NCBI GenBank assembly: GCA_965242855.1
Contig: OZ251509.1
Location: 2,852,001 to 2,916,000, forward strand
DNA: 64,000 bases
Direction of reading: 5' to 3'
Source: WTGU01 sp965242855
GTDB taxonomy: Bacteria; Pseudomonadota; Alphaproteobacteria; UBA828
Of the stretch, positions 8,465-17,582 are shown one piece after another. Under the pieces are notes generated by a model. That model was not told where the DNA came from, did no database searches, and saw only the letters and a list, made by a program, of their open reading frames with translations. Every line of letters begins with the position of its first letter. Within the stretch, counting starts at the first letter, position 1. Position numbers and translations under genes: made by a program.

Positions 8465-9313
8465 ATGAAGCTCATGCGTGTCGGCGAGGCGGGCGCCGAA
8501 CGACCGGCGGCGCGGCTGGAGAACGGGCGGATCGTCGACGTATCAAGCGTCGTGGGCGAGGCCGACGGGGCATGGCTCGAAGGCGGCGGGATCGAATCGC
8601 TCGCCGCGCGGCTGGCGGAAGGAGGCTTCCCGACCGTCGAGCCTGCGACGCGCGTCGGCGCCCCGCTGGCGCGACCAGGGCATCTCATCGCCATCGGCCT
8701 CAACTACGCCGATCACGCCAGGGAAGCGGGGATGGATCTGCCGTCCGAGCCGGTCGTCTTCTCCAAGGCGCCGAGTTCATACAGCGGGCCGGACGATCCG
8801 GTGCTGATCCCGCGGGGCAGTTCCAAGACAGACTGGGAGGTCGAGCTCGGCGTGGTGATCGGCAAGCGCGCCGAATATCTGGCCGACGAGGCGGCGGCAC
8901 TGGCGCACGTCGCCGGTTATTGCATTTGCAACGACGTGTCGGAGCGCGCATTCCAGCTCGAGCGCGGCCCCACCTGGATCAAGGGGAAGTCCGCCAGGAC
9001 CTTCTGCCCGACCGGACCGTGGCTGGTCACCCGCGATGAGATTCCCGACCCGCAGGCTCTGGCGATGACGCTCACGGTGAACGGCGAGGTCCGCCAGCGC
9101 GGCAACACCAGCACGATGATCTTCGGCGTCGCCCATCTCGTCCGGTATCTCAGCCAGTTCATGGTGCTGGAGGCTGGCGACCTGATCCTGACCGGAACTC
9201 CGCCCGGCGTCGGCATGGGCATGAAGCCGCCCGTCTATCTGAAGCCGGGCGACGCGATGACACTCGAGATCGAGGGTCTCGGCCGGCAGCGGCAGGAGGT
9301 GCGTCAAGGGTGA
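8465..9313 (+). CDS. Fumarylacetoacetate hydrolase-family protein
   Basis: A 282-residue FAH-fold enzyme. The catalytic C-terminal domain starts near residue 70 (LIAIGLNYADHAREAG) and has the metal-binding acidic residues in DWEVELGVVIGK, followed by GYCICNDVSERAFQ, the lid-like GPTWIKGKS, and DLILTGTPPGVGMGMKPP. Members cleave or isomerise 2-oxo or 2-hydroxy acids with Mg or Mn; close annotations in databases include ureidoglycolate lyase and hydroxyhepta-diene-dioate isomerase. The substrate cannot be set from sequence. An upstream box is weak (GGGAGATGAACGG before the ATG). It ends where base composition drops sharply. Confidence 0.88.
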   Translation: MKLMRVGEAGAERPAARLENGRIVDVSSVVGEADGAWLEGGGIESLAARLAEGGFPTVEPATRVGAPLARPGHLIAIGLNYADHAREAGMDLPSEPVVFSKAPSSYSGPDDPVLIPRGSSKTDWEVELGVVIGKRAEYLADEAAALAHVAGYCICNDVSERAFQLERGPTWIKGKSARTFCPTGPWLVTRDEIPDPQALAMTLTVNGEVRQRGNTSTMIFGVAHLVRYLSQFMVLEAGDLILTGTPPGVGMGMKPPVYLKPGDAMTLEIEGLGRQRQEVRQG

Positions 9314-9557
9314 TGGAAGAGAAGAATCGTCATCGCGGCCGACGGTAAAGCGATTGCCTTGGCGCCCTTTGCGGAGCGTACCGGCGGGAAATTATGTTGG
9401 CGCGTGATCCGGAGCTTCGCCGACAAGTGCACCGCGGCTGTCTTCGCCGGTCATGCCGTTCGCAGCCTCCCGATGCAGGTCCAGCGGCGGGCGTGAGCGA
9501 AATGCTGGCGATTGAGACGGTCGTCCGACTCGACGACCGACCTGACAATTGGTGTGC

Positions 9558-9936
9558 TCAAACGGAAACGGGTGATCTCAAGCTATTCAATATCGGTAGA
9601 ACGCCGTCTTCTAATTCGCACTCGTTCTGCCAAGTCCGCTCGATTTTTTCTAATTGCAAATCATCACATTCTAGCCAATGAAAGAAACAGGCTGTGCCTT
9701 TCTCGGTTTTCGAAATCTTTTCTGGATCGTCCAGATGGTCCCCAAGTCGACGCCGAAGGTTCTTTGTGAGCCCTACATAAAGGACGCCGAAGGTTCTTTG
9801 TGAGCCCTACATAAAGAATGTCATTCTGAAACGTTGCGAGTACATAGCACCCGGGCTTTTTAGGAATGAAGCGCTCCCGATCACGACGAAAGTTCTCTCG
9901 GTGGTTAGGAAAGGGAGTAAGGTCCCGAACCTTCAC
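9558..9936 (-). pseudogene. GIY-YIG nuclease-family protein, frame broken by a 34-bp tandem duplication
   Basis: As it stands the frame gives 90 residues that lose similarity after residue 51. Removing one copy of the 34-bp duplication at 9749-9816 restores a 114-residue GIY-YIG domain: GCYVLATF near residue 29, ILYVGLTKNLRRRLGDH, then FFHWLEC and IERTWQNECELEDGVLPILN, ending at a TGA at 9558. GIY-YIG domains are metal-dependent nucleases that use the two tyrosines, an arginine and a downstream glutamate, all present in the restored frame. The GTG start overlaps the stop of the DGQHR gene (GTGA), so the two form an operon. The break could be a real mutation, a slippage switch or an assembly error. 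Confidence 0.75.
9749..9816. repeat. 34-bp tandem duplication inside the GIY-YIG gene
   Basis: Two identical adjacent 34-bp units, 9749-9782 and 9783-9816, each beginning GACGCCGAAGGTTC. Since 34 is not a multiple of 3 the duplication shifts the frame of the overlapping GIY-YIG gene; one unit alone gives a complete domain. Confidence 0.95.
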
Positions 9937-11069
9937 AGCTCTAGCTCTGAAGACATGGCAGGTTTATGAAGCGCTTTGCTCATTTCCCGAGCAACGATGC
10001 GTACTGCCGCCGTATTCAATCCGCTTGCCTTCCCACCACTAACCCACCATTGTGCGTGCCCTACACCGGCGTGTTCTCCCTCAATATTCTCGAAACAATC
10101 GCGAAGGAGGTTTTTCATCGTATCCACTGTGAAGCTCCTATTTTCCTGAAGCTTCGTGAAAAATGGAATAGAGAATTGGCAAAACAACTCCACACCATTG
10201 TATCTATATAGTACCGACGCGCTTCCGTCATCCAGCACATCAGAAATAGCCTTCCAGTAATTAAGGAAAATTTTCTTTTCCTTGTCAAAATCGTTTAAGG
10301 CGGATATCGGATTGTTTGCAGTCAATACGTATTTAGTAATGGCTTTCACAAACGATCGCTGATTTATGAATGATCTCTGGTTCACAGAGCCGCGGTCTTG
10401 GTTTGCCATCTTTACCCTACCGTGCCATGGCGAATCAGGAGTTTCATTCAAAAATTTCGCTATTTTAACAGCCTTCTCGACCTCCCCTCTTTCCACAACA
10501 TTGAGAATCCATTTCGGCAGACTTGGGATTTCTTCGACGTCCAAAGATTCAGTCAGTCGAGCTACGATTTGTTGCTCCACTGCCTTGTCAACACTTCTCT
10601 GAGTCGTGTTGACAATTAAAAAATGGCACATTTGATGGAGTTCCGGCAGGTTCGCAGCAATGTTGACCGGCGCCGCGAACTCAAGCACTCGATCATCCTT
10701 CTTGGCAGCCATCTTCAGACCTTCCAGACGATGCTGTCCATCAACTACGCTGAATGGACCAATGATGACCGGGTCAAAACTGATCGTATTCGTAGTTGCA
10801 TCAAAATCGAGGTTCTTGTCAGTCGCCAGAAACACCGATGTTGGCAGAAATGCATCCTGATTATCCTGTCCCTTCACAATATAATCCGCTAGCTTCCTGG
10901 CCCGTGCCTTATTCAGGAGCCGTTGATAGCCAGAATCGCTCTCACCGCTTGGATCCAGTGTCTCTACAGAGTAGAAATTATCCTGGATCAGCGATTTGAC
11001 TTTGATCGCCGTCGAAAAGAGGGTCAAGTCACCTTGCTGCACCTTGACGGCTGGTAGCCTCAGTTCCAT
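9933..11069 (-). CDS. DGQHR-domain protein (DndB-related)
   Basis: A 378-residue protein of the DGQHR family, the fold that includes DndB, a regulator of DNA phosphorothioation. The defining motif is in FSVVDGQHRLEGLKMAAKK near residue 130; an upstream RARKLADYIVKGQDNQDAFLPTSVFLA and a downstream NTTQRSVD also fit. The ATG at 11069 starts the conserved part and has GGGGGAG about 10 bases upstream. GC content is near 45%, far below the flanking genes, which suggests horizontal acquisition. No dndA, C, D or E genes are present. Its stop overlaps the start of the GIY-YIG nuclease gene, so the pair probably act together; a role in defence or DNA modification is inference. Confidence 0.8.
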   Translation of the reverse strand: MELRLPAVKVQQGDLTLFSTAIKVKSLIQDNFYSVETLDPSGESDSGYQRLLNKARARKLADYIVKGQDNQDAFLPTSVFLATDKNLDFDATTNTISFDPVIIGPFSVVDGQHRLEGLKMAAKKDDRVLEFAAPVNIAANLPELHQMCHFLIVNTTQRSVDKAVEQQIVARLTESLDVEEIPSLPKWILNVVERGEVEKAVKIAKFLNETPDSPWHGRVKMANQDRGSVNQRSFINQRSFVKAITKYVLTANNPISALNDFDKEKKIFLNYWKAISDVLDDGSASVLYRYNGVELFCQFSIPFFTKLQENRSFTVDTMKNLLRDCFENIEGEHAGVGHAQWWVSGGKASGLNTAAVRIVAREMSKALHKPAMSSELEL

Positions 11070-11249
11070 CGGAGAATCTCCCCCACGGCAACGCCTGAAT
11101 TGCAATGAAGTTGCTTTATGGCCGAAGAGCACGGCTGTGTCAAGTGAATTCGGAAGGGGTCGTTGCTCCCGTGACCGCGTGCGTCCCCGCCGGTAGCCTC
11201 CGACCCTTGATGAGCAGTGACCCCGGAAGGATCTCCCGGTTCCGGCCGC

Positions 11250-13555
11250 TCACCCCGCCTCGCTTCCAGGCAACGGCCCGTCCTGCATGAAGGCGTTCAG
11301 GACGTTGGCCGTCACGCGGGAGGCGCTGTTGTCGCAATCGTTCCAGGGCAGGGCCTGGCCCCAGGCGATGGAGCTCGCGGACCAGACGGCGCCGCCGTCG
11401 GTGGTGGTGAAATAGGTCATGTCGGCGCGGACCCGGTGATCCTGGGTCCCGCCCATGCCCGGATAGTTGAAGGCGATGTCCTCCACCACGAGCGGGAAGT
11501 TGTCCGAATGGCCTTCGGAGGAGGCGAGCAAAAACGTGTGCGGCGGCGTCCCCAAGGACAGGTCGTACCGGTCGAACTCCACGCCGGCGGCGGCGCCGAA
11601 GGCGAGGCCCCGGTCACCGATGATCTCCCCCTCGACACCCTCGAAGATCCACGCCGCGGCGGGATTTTCGCTGTCCGGCATCCGGCGGTAGGGCATCGAT
11701 TCGTCCATGCCCTCCGAGGTGAAGCCGGTGCCGACCAGCTTCTGCGGCGCCCGCCCGCGGGCGCGCCAGAGGCCGCCGCGCCCACCGTCGCTCGCCATGT
11801 AGTGCTCGCCCGGCGCGGCGTTCCAGGCCCGCGAACCCATGTCGAGCCGGCGGACCTCCATCACGTCGAGATCGCCTTCCCGGAAGCCGACGACCCAGTA
11901 ATAGCCGTTGCCCGAGAGATACATGAGCCGCCCGCCGCCGGCCAGATAGTCCTCGGTCGCATCCATCATGCGCTCCGAATAATATTCGGCGTGGGTGGCG
12001 TTGACGACGACGTTGTGACGACGTTGTAGGGTGCGAGGCAGGCCGTCCCCTCGCGGTGCAGGTCCTCGTCGGTGATCACGTCGTAGGCGCAACCCATGGT
12101 CTCCAGCCAGTAGATCACCGAGAGGTCGGCGGGGAACTGCCAGGGGACGACGGTGCCCGCCATGCGATGCCGGGGCCGCATGTTGAAGATCGGCCGCCGC
12201 CGCGTGGAATAGCACACCCCCGCCCCGTCGGCGTGGCTGTCGTAGCAGGAAAGGCCGTATTCCGGGTGCTCGCGCAACGCGAGGTCCCACTCGTGGATGA
12301 CGGGCACTTGGCTGCTCATGACCTCCGATGCCGGGTAGTCGAGGGCCAGCCGCTCGTTGGCGTAGGCGAGATAACTGCATGTCGGCATCAGCATCGCGAC
12401 GGGCGCGGACGGCGCCTTGGGCCGCAGGAAGAAGACCACGTGCTCGACCGCTTCGCCCGCCGTCAGGCGCGCGGCGTAAACGCCGCTCTTGAGCGCCGGC
12501 ACCTCCATCGAGAAGGTCGGCTCCCAACCGCAATCGGTCATCGCGTCGTGGTGGAAATCAATGCCGCCGAACTGCGCGGGTCGGAACCGAAAGCAGTCGT
12601 CGCGGCCGTTCCAGTTGTAGCCAGTCATGGCGCGCACCGGCCGGTTGTGGCCTTCGCCGTGAAGACCGTGGGGGCCGGTGTCGACGACGCGGTCGCCGAT
12701 GCCGGAGTCGGTATAGCCCGCGGTCGTGTCCCAGGCGGCGAGCACGGAATCGGCCGGGGGCGCGCCGTCCCGCCGCAGCCGGTCGAGCACCGCTCGGTCC
12801 AGTACCGCGCCGGCGACGCCGCAGCGGTCGATCTTGCCGTCGTAGAGCAGCGCTGCGAAATCGCCCCGGTCCGCGTCGCGGCCGCGCGCGGCGGTGCCTT
12901 GCGCAGCGGCCCACAGGAAGTCCACCGCCGGGGCCGCCGGGGCCACGTCCAGCGCCGTCGCCTCGTGGCAGGAAAGCGTGAGCGGCACGATCTTCGAGAG
13001 GTGGTTCGCGTAACGGTTCGCGACCGGCTCCTGGTAGAGCGCCGCCGCGCCGCCCGCCGGGTCGAAGGACGCCGCGACCAGATACCACTGGCGCGGCAGC
13101 AGTTTCACGGACGCCCGCACCGCCGCGACGGCCCGGCCGTCGCCGACACGGAACTCGAGCGCGCCGCCTGCTCCGATGCCGAGCGCGTAGCCGCTCCGCC
13201 GGGCGACCGGCCATCGGGTCAGCAGGCTCTGGGGACCCCGCTCGGGCGCCCGCGGCCAGACGAACGCCCACAGGGTGAAGGGGCCGGAGGGCGCGAGCTG
13301 GCCTTCCGGGTCGGCGACGCGGACGAAGCTGCCGACCTGCGTGTGCTGTGTGCGCACGGCGTGGACGCCGTTTATCGACGCCTCGACCGGGCGCTCGATG
13401 AAGCCCGGCCCGTCCGGGTTCTCGTCGCCGTGAATCAGGCGCACGAGCCGGACCTCCGCCTCCGTCGCGCCCTCGGCGCTCACCATGAAATCGAGCCGCT
13501 CCCCCGGCTTGGCGCTGAAGCGATCGCAATAGCCCGCCAGAGTGGTCTTCGCCAT
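11250..13555 (-). pseudogene. N,N-dimethylformamidase large (beta) subunit, frameshifted
   Basis: Two overlapping frames join into one 764-residue protein if one copy of an 11-bp tandem duplication (12006-12027) is removed; the junction then reads CLAPYNVVVNATHAEYYSER. That length and content match the large subunit of dimethylformamidase, which hydrolyses DMF to dimethylamine and formate. The first third is a LamG-like domain, followed by the catalytic part. The known enzyme binds one iron through two tyrosines and a glutamate; candidates here are Y395 (SYLAYANE), Y438 (SCYDSHADG) and E520 (THAEYYS). The frameshift falls between the second tyrosine and the glutamate, so an uncorrected product would be inactive. 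The small subunit gene lies upstream, separated by a nuclease gene. Confidence 0.8.
12006..12027. repeat. 11-bp tandem duplication inside the dimethylformamidase gene
   Basis: Unit GACGACGTTGT occurs twice in a row (12006-12016 and 12017-12027). Eleven is not a multiple of 3, so the frame breaks; deleting one unit joins the two halves of the gene exactly. Confidence 0.92.
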
Positions 13556-13593
13556 CGTCCGTGCCCTTCCCCTCAGGACCCCGTTTGGAATTT

Positions 13594-13638
13594 ATACATG
13601 ATTAACCAGCATTACCGAAAGCATGACTGATCATGTAT
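13594..13638. repeat. Inverted repeat between nuclease and dimethylformamidase genes
   Basis: ATACATGAT at 13594-13602 is the exact reverse complement of ATCATGTAT at 13630-13638, with 27 bases between. It lies in the AT-rich gap downstream of the nuclease gene and upstream of the large-subunit gene. It could form a hairpin in RNA or bind a dimeric protein; there is no T-run typical of a terminator in the direction of the flanking genes. Confidence 0.4.
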
Positions 13639-13651
13639 TTGGTTTTTAGTT

Positions 13652-14224
13652 TCATTGCCTTGTCGGAACCCATCCCTCTGTTTCCGCATACTTGCGCCTT
13701 CGACGCCATTCCCACGGCTCCATGACCTCGCCCGAATGGATGTTGATTCCCTTGCGTTTCGCGATCCATTCATCCCTTTCGTACTGACGTCCATAATAAC
13801 GATAGGCGAATGCATGACCCTCCCGGACCATCCATGCATTCACGTCCGTTCCGTCCTCCAGAAAGAGTGTACCGAGTGCGCGTCCGTACAGGCAAGTTCC
13901 CTCGATTTTGCAAAGGATATCGCGGTCCCTCAGCCTGTTACGAAGTGCCTTCGTCGCGATCTCGCCGGGACGGTACCACTTCCCGTTCCGGGTCTTTCCC
14001 CATTGCTGTATCTCCGGCGCATCAATCCCGGACAGCCGGATCTCGATTCCTTGAATCACAACGGAATCGCCGTCAATTACCTTGGCGAAACCCCGCACAT
14101 GATATTCGTCATGAGTCGCATTTATTGCGGGACGATTGAGATACTTGAGGATTCGAAACGCCGCCCAAGTGATCACAAATATGGCCAATACAGCCAACGA
14201 CGTAGGCCCGATAATTCCCTCCAT
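13652..14224 (-). CDS. Membrane-anchored SNase-like (thermonuclease-family) protein
   Basis: A 190-residue protein with one N-terminal membrane segment (about residues 8-27) and a staphylococcal-nuclease-like OB-fold. The fold shows in KVIDGDSVVIQGIEIRLSGIDAPE (residues about 48-71), GRALGTLFL, DVNAWMVREGHAFAYRYYG and EWIAKRKGIN. The arginine and acidic residues used for Ca-dependent cleavage in this family are present in the first motif (R63, D67, E71 region). It would act at the outer face of the inner membrane or in the periplasm. GC content is near 50%, well below the neighbours, and it splits the two dimethylformamidase subunit genes, so it looks like an insertion. Confidence 0.85.
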   Translation of the reverse strand: MEGIIGPTSLAVLAIFVITWAAFRILKYLNRPAINATHDEYHVRGFAKVIDGDSVVIQGIEIRLSGIDAPEIQQWGKTRNGKWYRPGEIATKALRNRLRDRDILCKIEGTCLYGRALGTLFLEDGTDVNAWMVREGHAFAYRYYGRQYERDEWIAKRKGINIHSGEVMEPWEWRRRRKYAETEGWVPTRQ

Positions 14225-14320
14225 TTCTAGCTCTCCCCGTTTCTCATCATGAGAATTTCTGAAGCTACTTCTTCGTTGTTACACTGTCGACAGAATCTAT
14301 TTAATCATGCGTATCATTAC

Positions 14321-14686
14321 CTAACCAGTTTTCATCAATTCTTCGACACGCTTGAGGAAGACGGCGTGCAAGGCGTCGTTCTTGTTCGTGTAGACCGGGT
14401 CGCCCACGTCCCTGGGCGGCCCGCCGTCGCGGGCCGTGGTCGCCACGATCCTGTACTTCCGGTTCGGCTCCAGTTCGAACAGCGCGTATTTGCCGTCGAG
14501 CGGCGCCCGGCGAAAGTAGTTCAACACGCGCTCCAGCGCGTCCGAATGCCGGCCCACCGGATTGGCGCGGTGCTCCGCGATCAGCGCCGGCGTGACCAGG
14601 CTCCGCAGATGGGCGCGGTGCCGTGCGTCGAACCTCCGCTGGTAGATGCGGTCCCTGTCCCGGACCTCGGCCGTCTGCCCCGACAT
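14321..14686 (-). CDS. N,N-dimethylformamidase small (alpha) subunit
   Basis: A 121-residue protein resembling the small subunit of dimethylformamidase (about 130 residues in known enzymes). The shared core is EHRANPVGRHSDALERVLNYFRR, GKYALFE, YRIVATTARDG and the C-terminal DALHAVFLKRVEELMK. The ATG at 14686 has GGAAGGAG 8 bases upstream; longer versions of the frame run into the divergent gene and have no similarity. It would pair with the large subunit as an alpha2beta2-type enzyme. The presence of both subunits in one direction, separated only by the nuclease gene, supports the call. Confidence 0.8.
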   Translation of the reverse strand: MSGQTAEVRDRDRIYQRRFDARHRAHLRSLVTPALIAEHRANPVGRHSDALERVLNYFRRAPLDGKYALFELEPNRKYRIVATTARDGGPPRDVGDPVYTNKNDALHAVFLKRVEELMKTG

Positions 14687-14815
14687 GCTCTCGCTCCTTC
14701 CCCCGTCGCCATCGCGTTCCGTGGCGCGCCCCCGACCCTGCCTGGATCGAGTGACCGCCGGTTCCATGCTACCCTCCCGCGCGTGGAGTCGACGAGAGAT
14801 CGGGAATCGAGGGGC

Positions 14816-15685
14816 ATGAAGGACATCGGCAGGCTCGGGATCTGGATATTTCCGGACTCGCTTTCCGCCCGTGAGATCGCGGCGCTTGCACGAGACGCGG
14901 AGCGGCTGGGCTACGACGCGCTCTGGTATCCCGAAGCCACCGGCTTCGAGACCTTCAGCTTCGCCGGCTTCGTGCTGTCCGAGACGGACCGCCTGCGCGC
15001 GGCAAGCGGCATCGCGAACATCTACGCCCGCGACGCGGTCTGCGCGGCGGCCGGCCACGATTCGCTCAACGCCTTGCACGGAGATCGCTTCGTCCTGGGG
15101 CTCGGCGTTTCACACGTCCCGCTGGTGGAAGGGGTGCGCGGGCACCGCTACGGCAAGCCGGTGGCGACGATGCGCGCCTATCTCGACGCCATGGACGCGG
15201 CCGCACTCTCCATCTCGGCGCCGGAACGGAACGTCGTCCTCGCCGCCCTCGGCCCGAACATGCTGGCGCTCGCCGGGCAGCGGACGCGGGGCGCGCATCC
15301 CTACAACGTCACGCCCGAACATACGGCGCGCGCCCGGTCGATCCTGGGTCCGGAGACTTGGCTCTGCGTCGAGCAGAAGGTCTGCCTCACCGCGGACGCC
15401 TCCCAGGCCCGCCGCGTCGCCGCGGAGACGCTGGCGCTCTACCTGCCGCTCCCCAACTACCGGAACAACTGGCTGAGCCTCGGCTTCACCGAGGCGGACC
15501 TGAGCGGCCGCGGCAGCGACCGCTTCCTCGACGCCATGGTCGCCTGGGGAAGCGCCGATGCGGTGCGTGCGCGAATCGCGGAGCATTTCGACGCCGGCGC
15601 CAGCCACGTCTGCGTCCAGCCGCTCGACCCAGGCGGGACGGCGGCGCCGGATCGGAACGCACTCGAGGCCATAGCGGCCCTCTGA
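14816..15685 (+). CDS. LLM-class (luciferase-like) flavin/F420 oxidoreductase
   Basis: A 289-residue TIM-barrel protein of the luciferase-like monooxygenase superfamily, closest in layout to the TIGR03620-type probable F420-dependent oxidoreductases. Visible features are GIWIFPDSLSAREIAALARDA at the N-terminus, ERLGYDALWYPEATGFETF, SGIANIYARD, LGLGVSHVPLVEG and, near the C-terminus, WGSADAVRARIAEHFDAGA. The ATG at 14816 begins the conserved part and has GAGGGG just upstream; the frame is open 190 codons further back without similarity. Whether it uses FMN or F420 cannot be told here. It lies 25 bp upstream of a ThDP enzyme on the same strand. Confidence 0.85.
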   Translation: MKDIGRLGIWIFPDSLSAREIAALARDAERLGYDALWYPEATGFETFSFAGFVLSETDRLRAASGIANIYARDAVCAAAGHDSLNALHGDRFVLGLGVSHVPLVEGVRGHRYGKPVATMRAYLDAMDAAALSISAPERNVVLAALGPNMLALAGQRTRGAHPYNVTPEHTARARSILGPETWLCVEQKVCLTADASQARRVAAETLALYLPLPNYRNNWLSLGFTEADLSGRGSDRFLDAMVAWGSADAVRARIAEHFDAGASHVCVQPLDPGGTAAPDRNALEAIAAL

Positions 15686-15710
15686 CCGCTGGCGCAGGGG
15701 AGTCGGGAGC

Positions 15711-17366
15711 GTGACCGGCGCCGATCTCCTGGTGCGGATCCTGAAGGCGGAAGGCATCCGCCAGTGCTTCTGCTTCCCCAACAGCCCGATCATCGAGGCG
15801 ATGGCGCGGGCCGGGCTCCGCGTGATCACCACGCGCCAGGAGCGGGTGGCCGGCAACATGGCGGACGGCGTCTCCCGCTCGACCAATGGGCGGGAGATCG
15901 GCGTCTTCACCGTGCAGGCGCTCGCCGGCGCGGAGAACGCCTTCGCCGGCGTCGCCCAGGCCCACACCGATTCGACGCCGGTGCTCTTCCTCCCCGGTCA
16001 TCCCGGCACCTCCTACATCGACCAGCCGCCGACCTTCGACAGCACCGCCAATTACGGCGCGACGACGAAGATGGCGCGGAAGGTGCTGTCTCCCGCGCAG
16101 CTTCCGGGCGCGCTGCGCCAAGCCTTCACGGCGCTGCGCTCGGGTCGACCCGGGCCGGTGATGCTCGAACTGCCGGGCAACGTCTGCGCCGCGCCGCTCG
16201 AAGGCGAACCGCCGCCTTATGCGCCGGTCAGGCGGATGCGCGCGGCCGCCGACGAAGGCGCGGTGCGGGAGGCCGCCGAGCGGCTGGCGGCGGCCGAAAC
16301 GCCGCTGATCTGGGCCGGCCAGGGCGTGCTCTACGCGGAAGCGAGCGCAGAGCTGCGGGAGGTCGCCGCGCTCCTCGGCGCGCCGGTGGCGACGACGCTG
16401 CAAGGCAAGAGCGCCATGCCCGAGGCGCACCCGCTGGCGGCCGGCGTCGGCGCCTATTCGACGACCGCCATGACGGCCCATTTCCTCCAGGCGAGCGACA
16501 CCCTGCTCGCGGTCGGCTCGAGCCTCACGCGGGCACCGTTCACGCCGGTGATCCCGGAGGGGAAGACGATCGTCCACGCGACGGCGGATCCGATCGACAT
16601 CAACAAGGAATATCCCGCCGCCGTCGGGATCGTGGCCGACGCCAAGCTCTTCCTGGCGCAGCTCGCCGCCGCGCTGCGGCGCCTGGTCGGCGACGGCCGC
16701 GCCGCACGCCGCGCGGAAACCGAACGCACGATCGCCCGCCTCAAGCGCGCCTGGCGCGCCGAATACGAGCCGCTCTTCGCCGACGAGTCGGCGCCGATCA
16801 ACGGCTACCGCATGATGCGCGAACTGTGGGCGCTGCTCGACCCGGACGCCACCATTCTCACGCATGAATCCGGCGCCTCGCGCGACATCCAGAGCGTCTT
16901 CTACGAGGCCGCCGCGCCGCGCGGCTATCTCGGCTGGGGCCAGTCGTCGCAACTCGGATTCTCGCTCGGGCTCGCCATGGGGGCGAAGCTCGCCAACCCG
17001 CACAAGCTCGTCGTCAACGTGATGGGCGACGCCGCTGTGGGCATGACGGGGATGGACTGGGAGACCGCCGCGCGCAACGGCATCCCGATTCTCTCCGTGG
17101 TCAAGCACGATTCGATCTTCTCCGGCTACGACCGCAACATCCCCGAGGCGGCGGCGCGTTACGGGGCGCGGACGCAGCACGGCGACTACGCGGCGATCGC
17201 CGCCGGCCTGGGCTGCCACGCCGAGAAGGTCACGGAGGCGGCGGTGCTCGGGCCCGCGCTGAAGCGCGCGATCCGCGCCGTCCGCGACGGCCGCCCGGCG
17301 GTGGTGGACGTGATCACGGCGGAAACCCGCAAGCTCTCCCGCCTCGCCCCAACCTCGATTGGCTGA
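15711..17366 (+). CDS. Thiamine-diphosphate-dependent enzyme, acetolactate-synthase-like
   Basis: A 551-residue protein with the three-domain layout of ThDP decarboxylases and acetolactate synthases. The N-terminal PYR domain has the catalytic glutamate in TTRQERVAGNMAD (E44); the middle domain spans about 190-330; the C-terminal PP domain carries MGDAAVGMTGMDWETAARNG, the cofactor motif with GDA in place of GDG. It lacks ilvN or valine-pathway neighbours, so a biosynthetic acetolactate role is unlikely; decarboxylation of another 2-oxo acid or an oxalyl-CoA-type reaction is possible. Start is GTG with GGGAGC just upstream. It probably shares a transcript with the LLM oxidoreductase. Confidence 0.85.
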   Translation: MTGADLLVRILKAEGIRQCFCFPNSPIIEAMARAGLRVITTRQERVAGNMADGVSRSTNGREIGVFTVQALAGAENAFAGVAQAHTDSTPVLFLPGHPGTSYIDQPPTFDSTANYGATTKMARKVLSPAQLPGALRQAFTALRSGRPGPVMLELPGNVCAAPLEGEPPPYAPVRRMRAAADEGAVREAAERLAAAETPLIWAGQGVLYAEASAELREVAALLGAPVATTLQGKSAMPEAHPLAAGVGAYSTTAMTAHFLQASDTLLAVGSSLTRAPFTPVIPEGKTIVHATADPIDINKEYPAAVGIVADAKLFLAQLAAALRRLVGDGRAARRAETERTIARLKRAWRAEYEPLFADESAPINGYRMMRELWALLDPDATILTHESGASRDIQSVFYEAAAPRGYLGWGQSSQLGFSLGLAMGAKLANPHKLVVNVMGDAAVGMTGMDWETAARNGIPILSVVKHDSIFSGYDRNIPEAAARYGARTQHGDYAAIAAGLGCHAEKVTEAAVLGPALKRAIRAVRDGRPAVVDVITAETRKLSRLAPTSIG

Positions 17367-17582
17367 CACGGCGGCGGACCGGCCGCCCAACGGAAACCGA
17401 CAGTGTTTAGTAAAGACTACTCATGTTGCGTCTTCGCGTCTTCCACTTCGCATTTGGCATATAGAGCTGCTTGCCGCGCAAACAAAGTCGCCTCGTTAGC
17501 GAATTCCTGAACCTCTGATACGAACGAGGCAATCTCGTCGATATGGTCGTTCACTTCGTCGATGTAGCCTTCAATCTCCCAA

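Noticed and set aside
9314..9557. Possible gene in the gap after the FAH-family gene
   Set aside because: Short frames only, with no recognisable protein; the part after 9558 belongs to the broken GIY-YIG gene.
10366..10892. Short plus-strand frames of 70-90 residues
   Set aside because: They lie antisense inside the DGQHR gene and show no family features.
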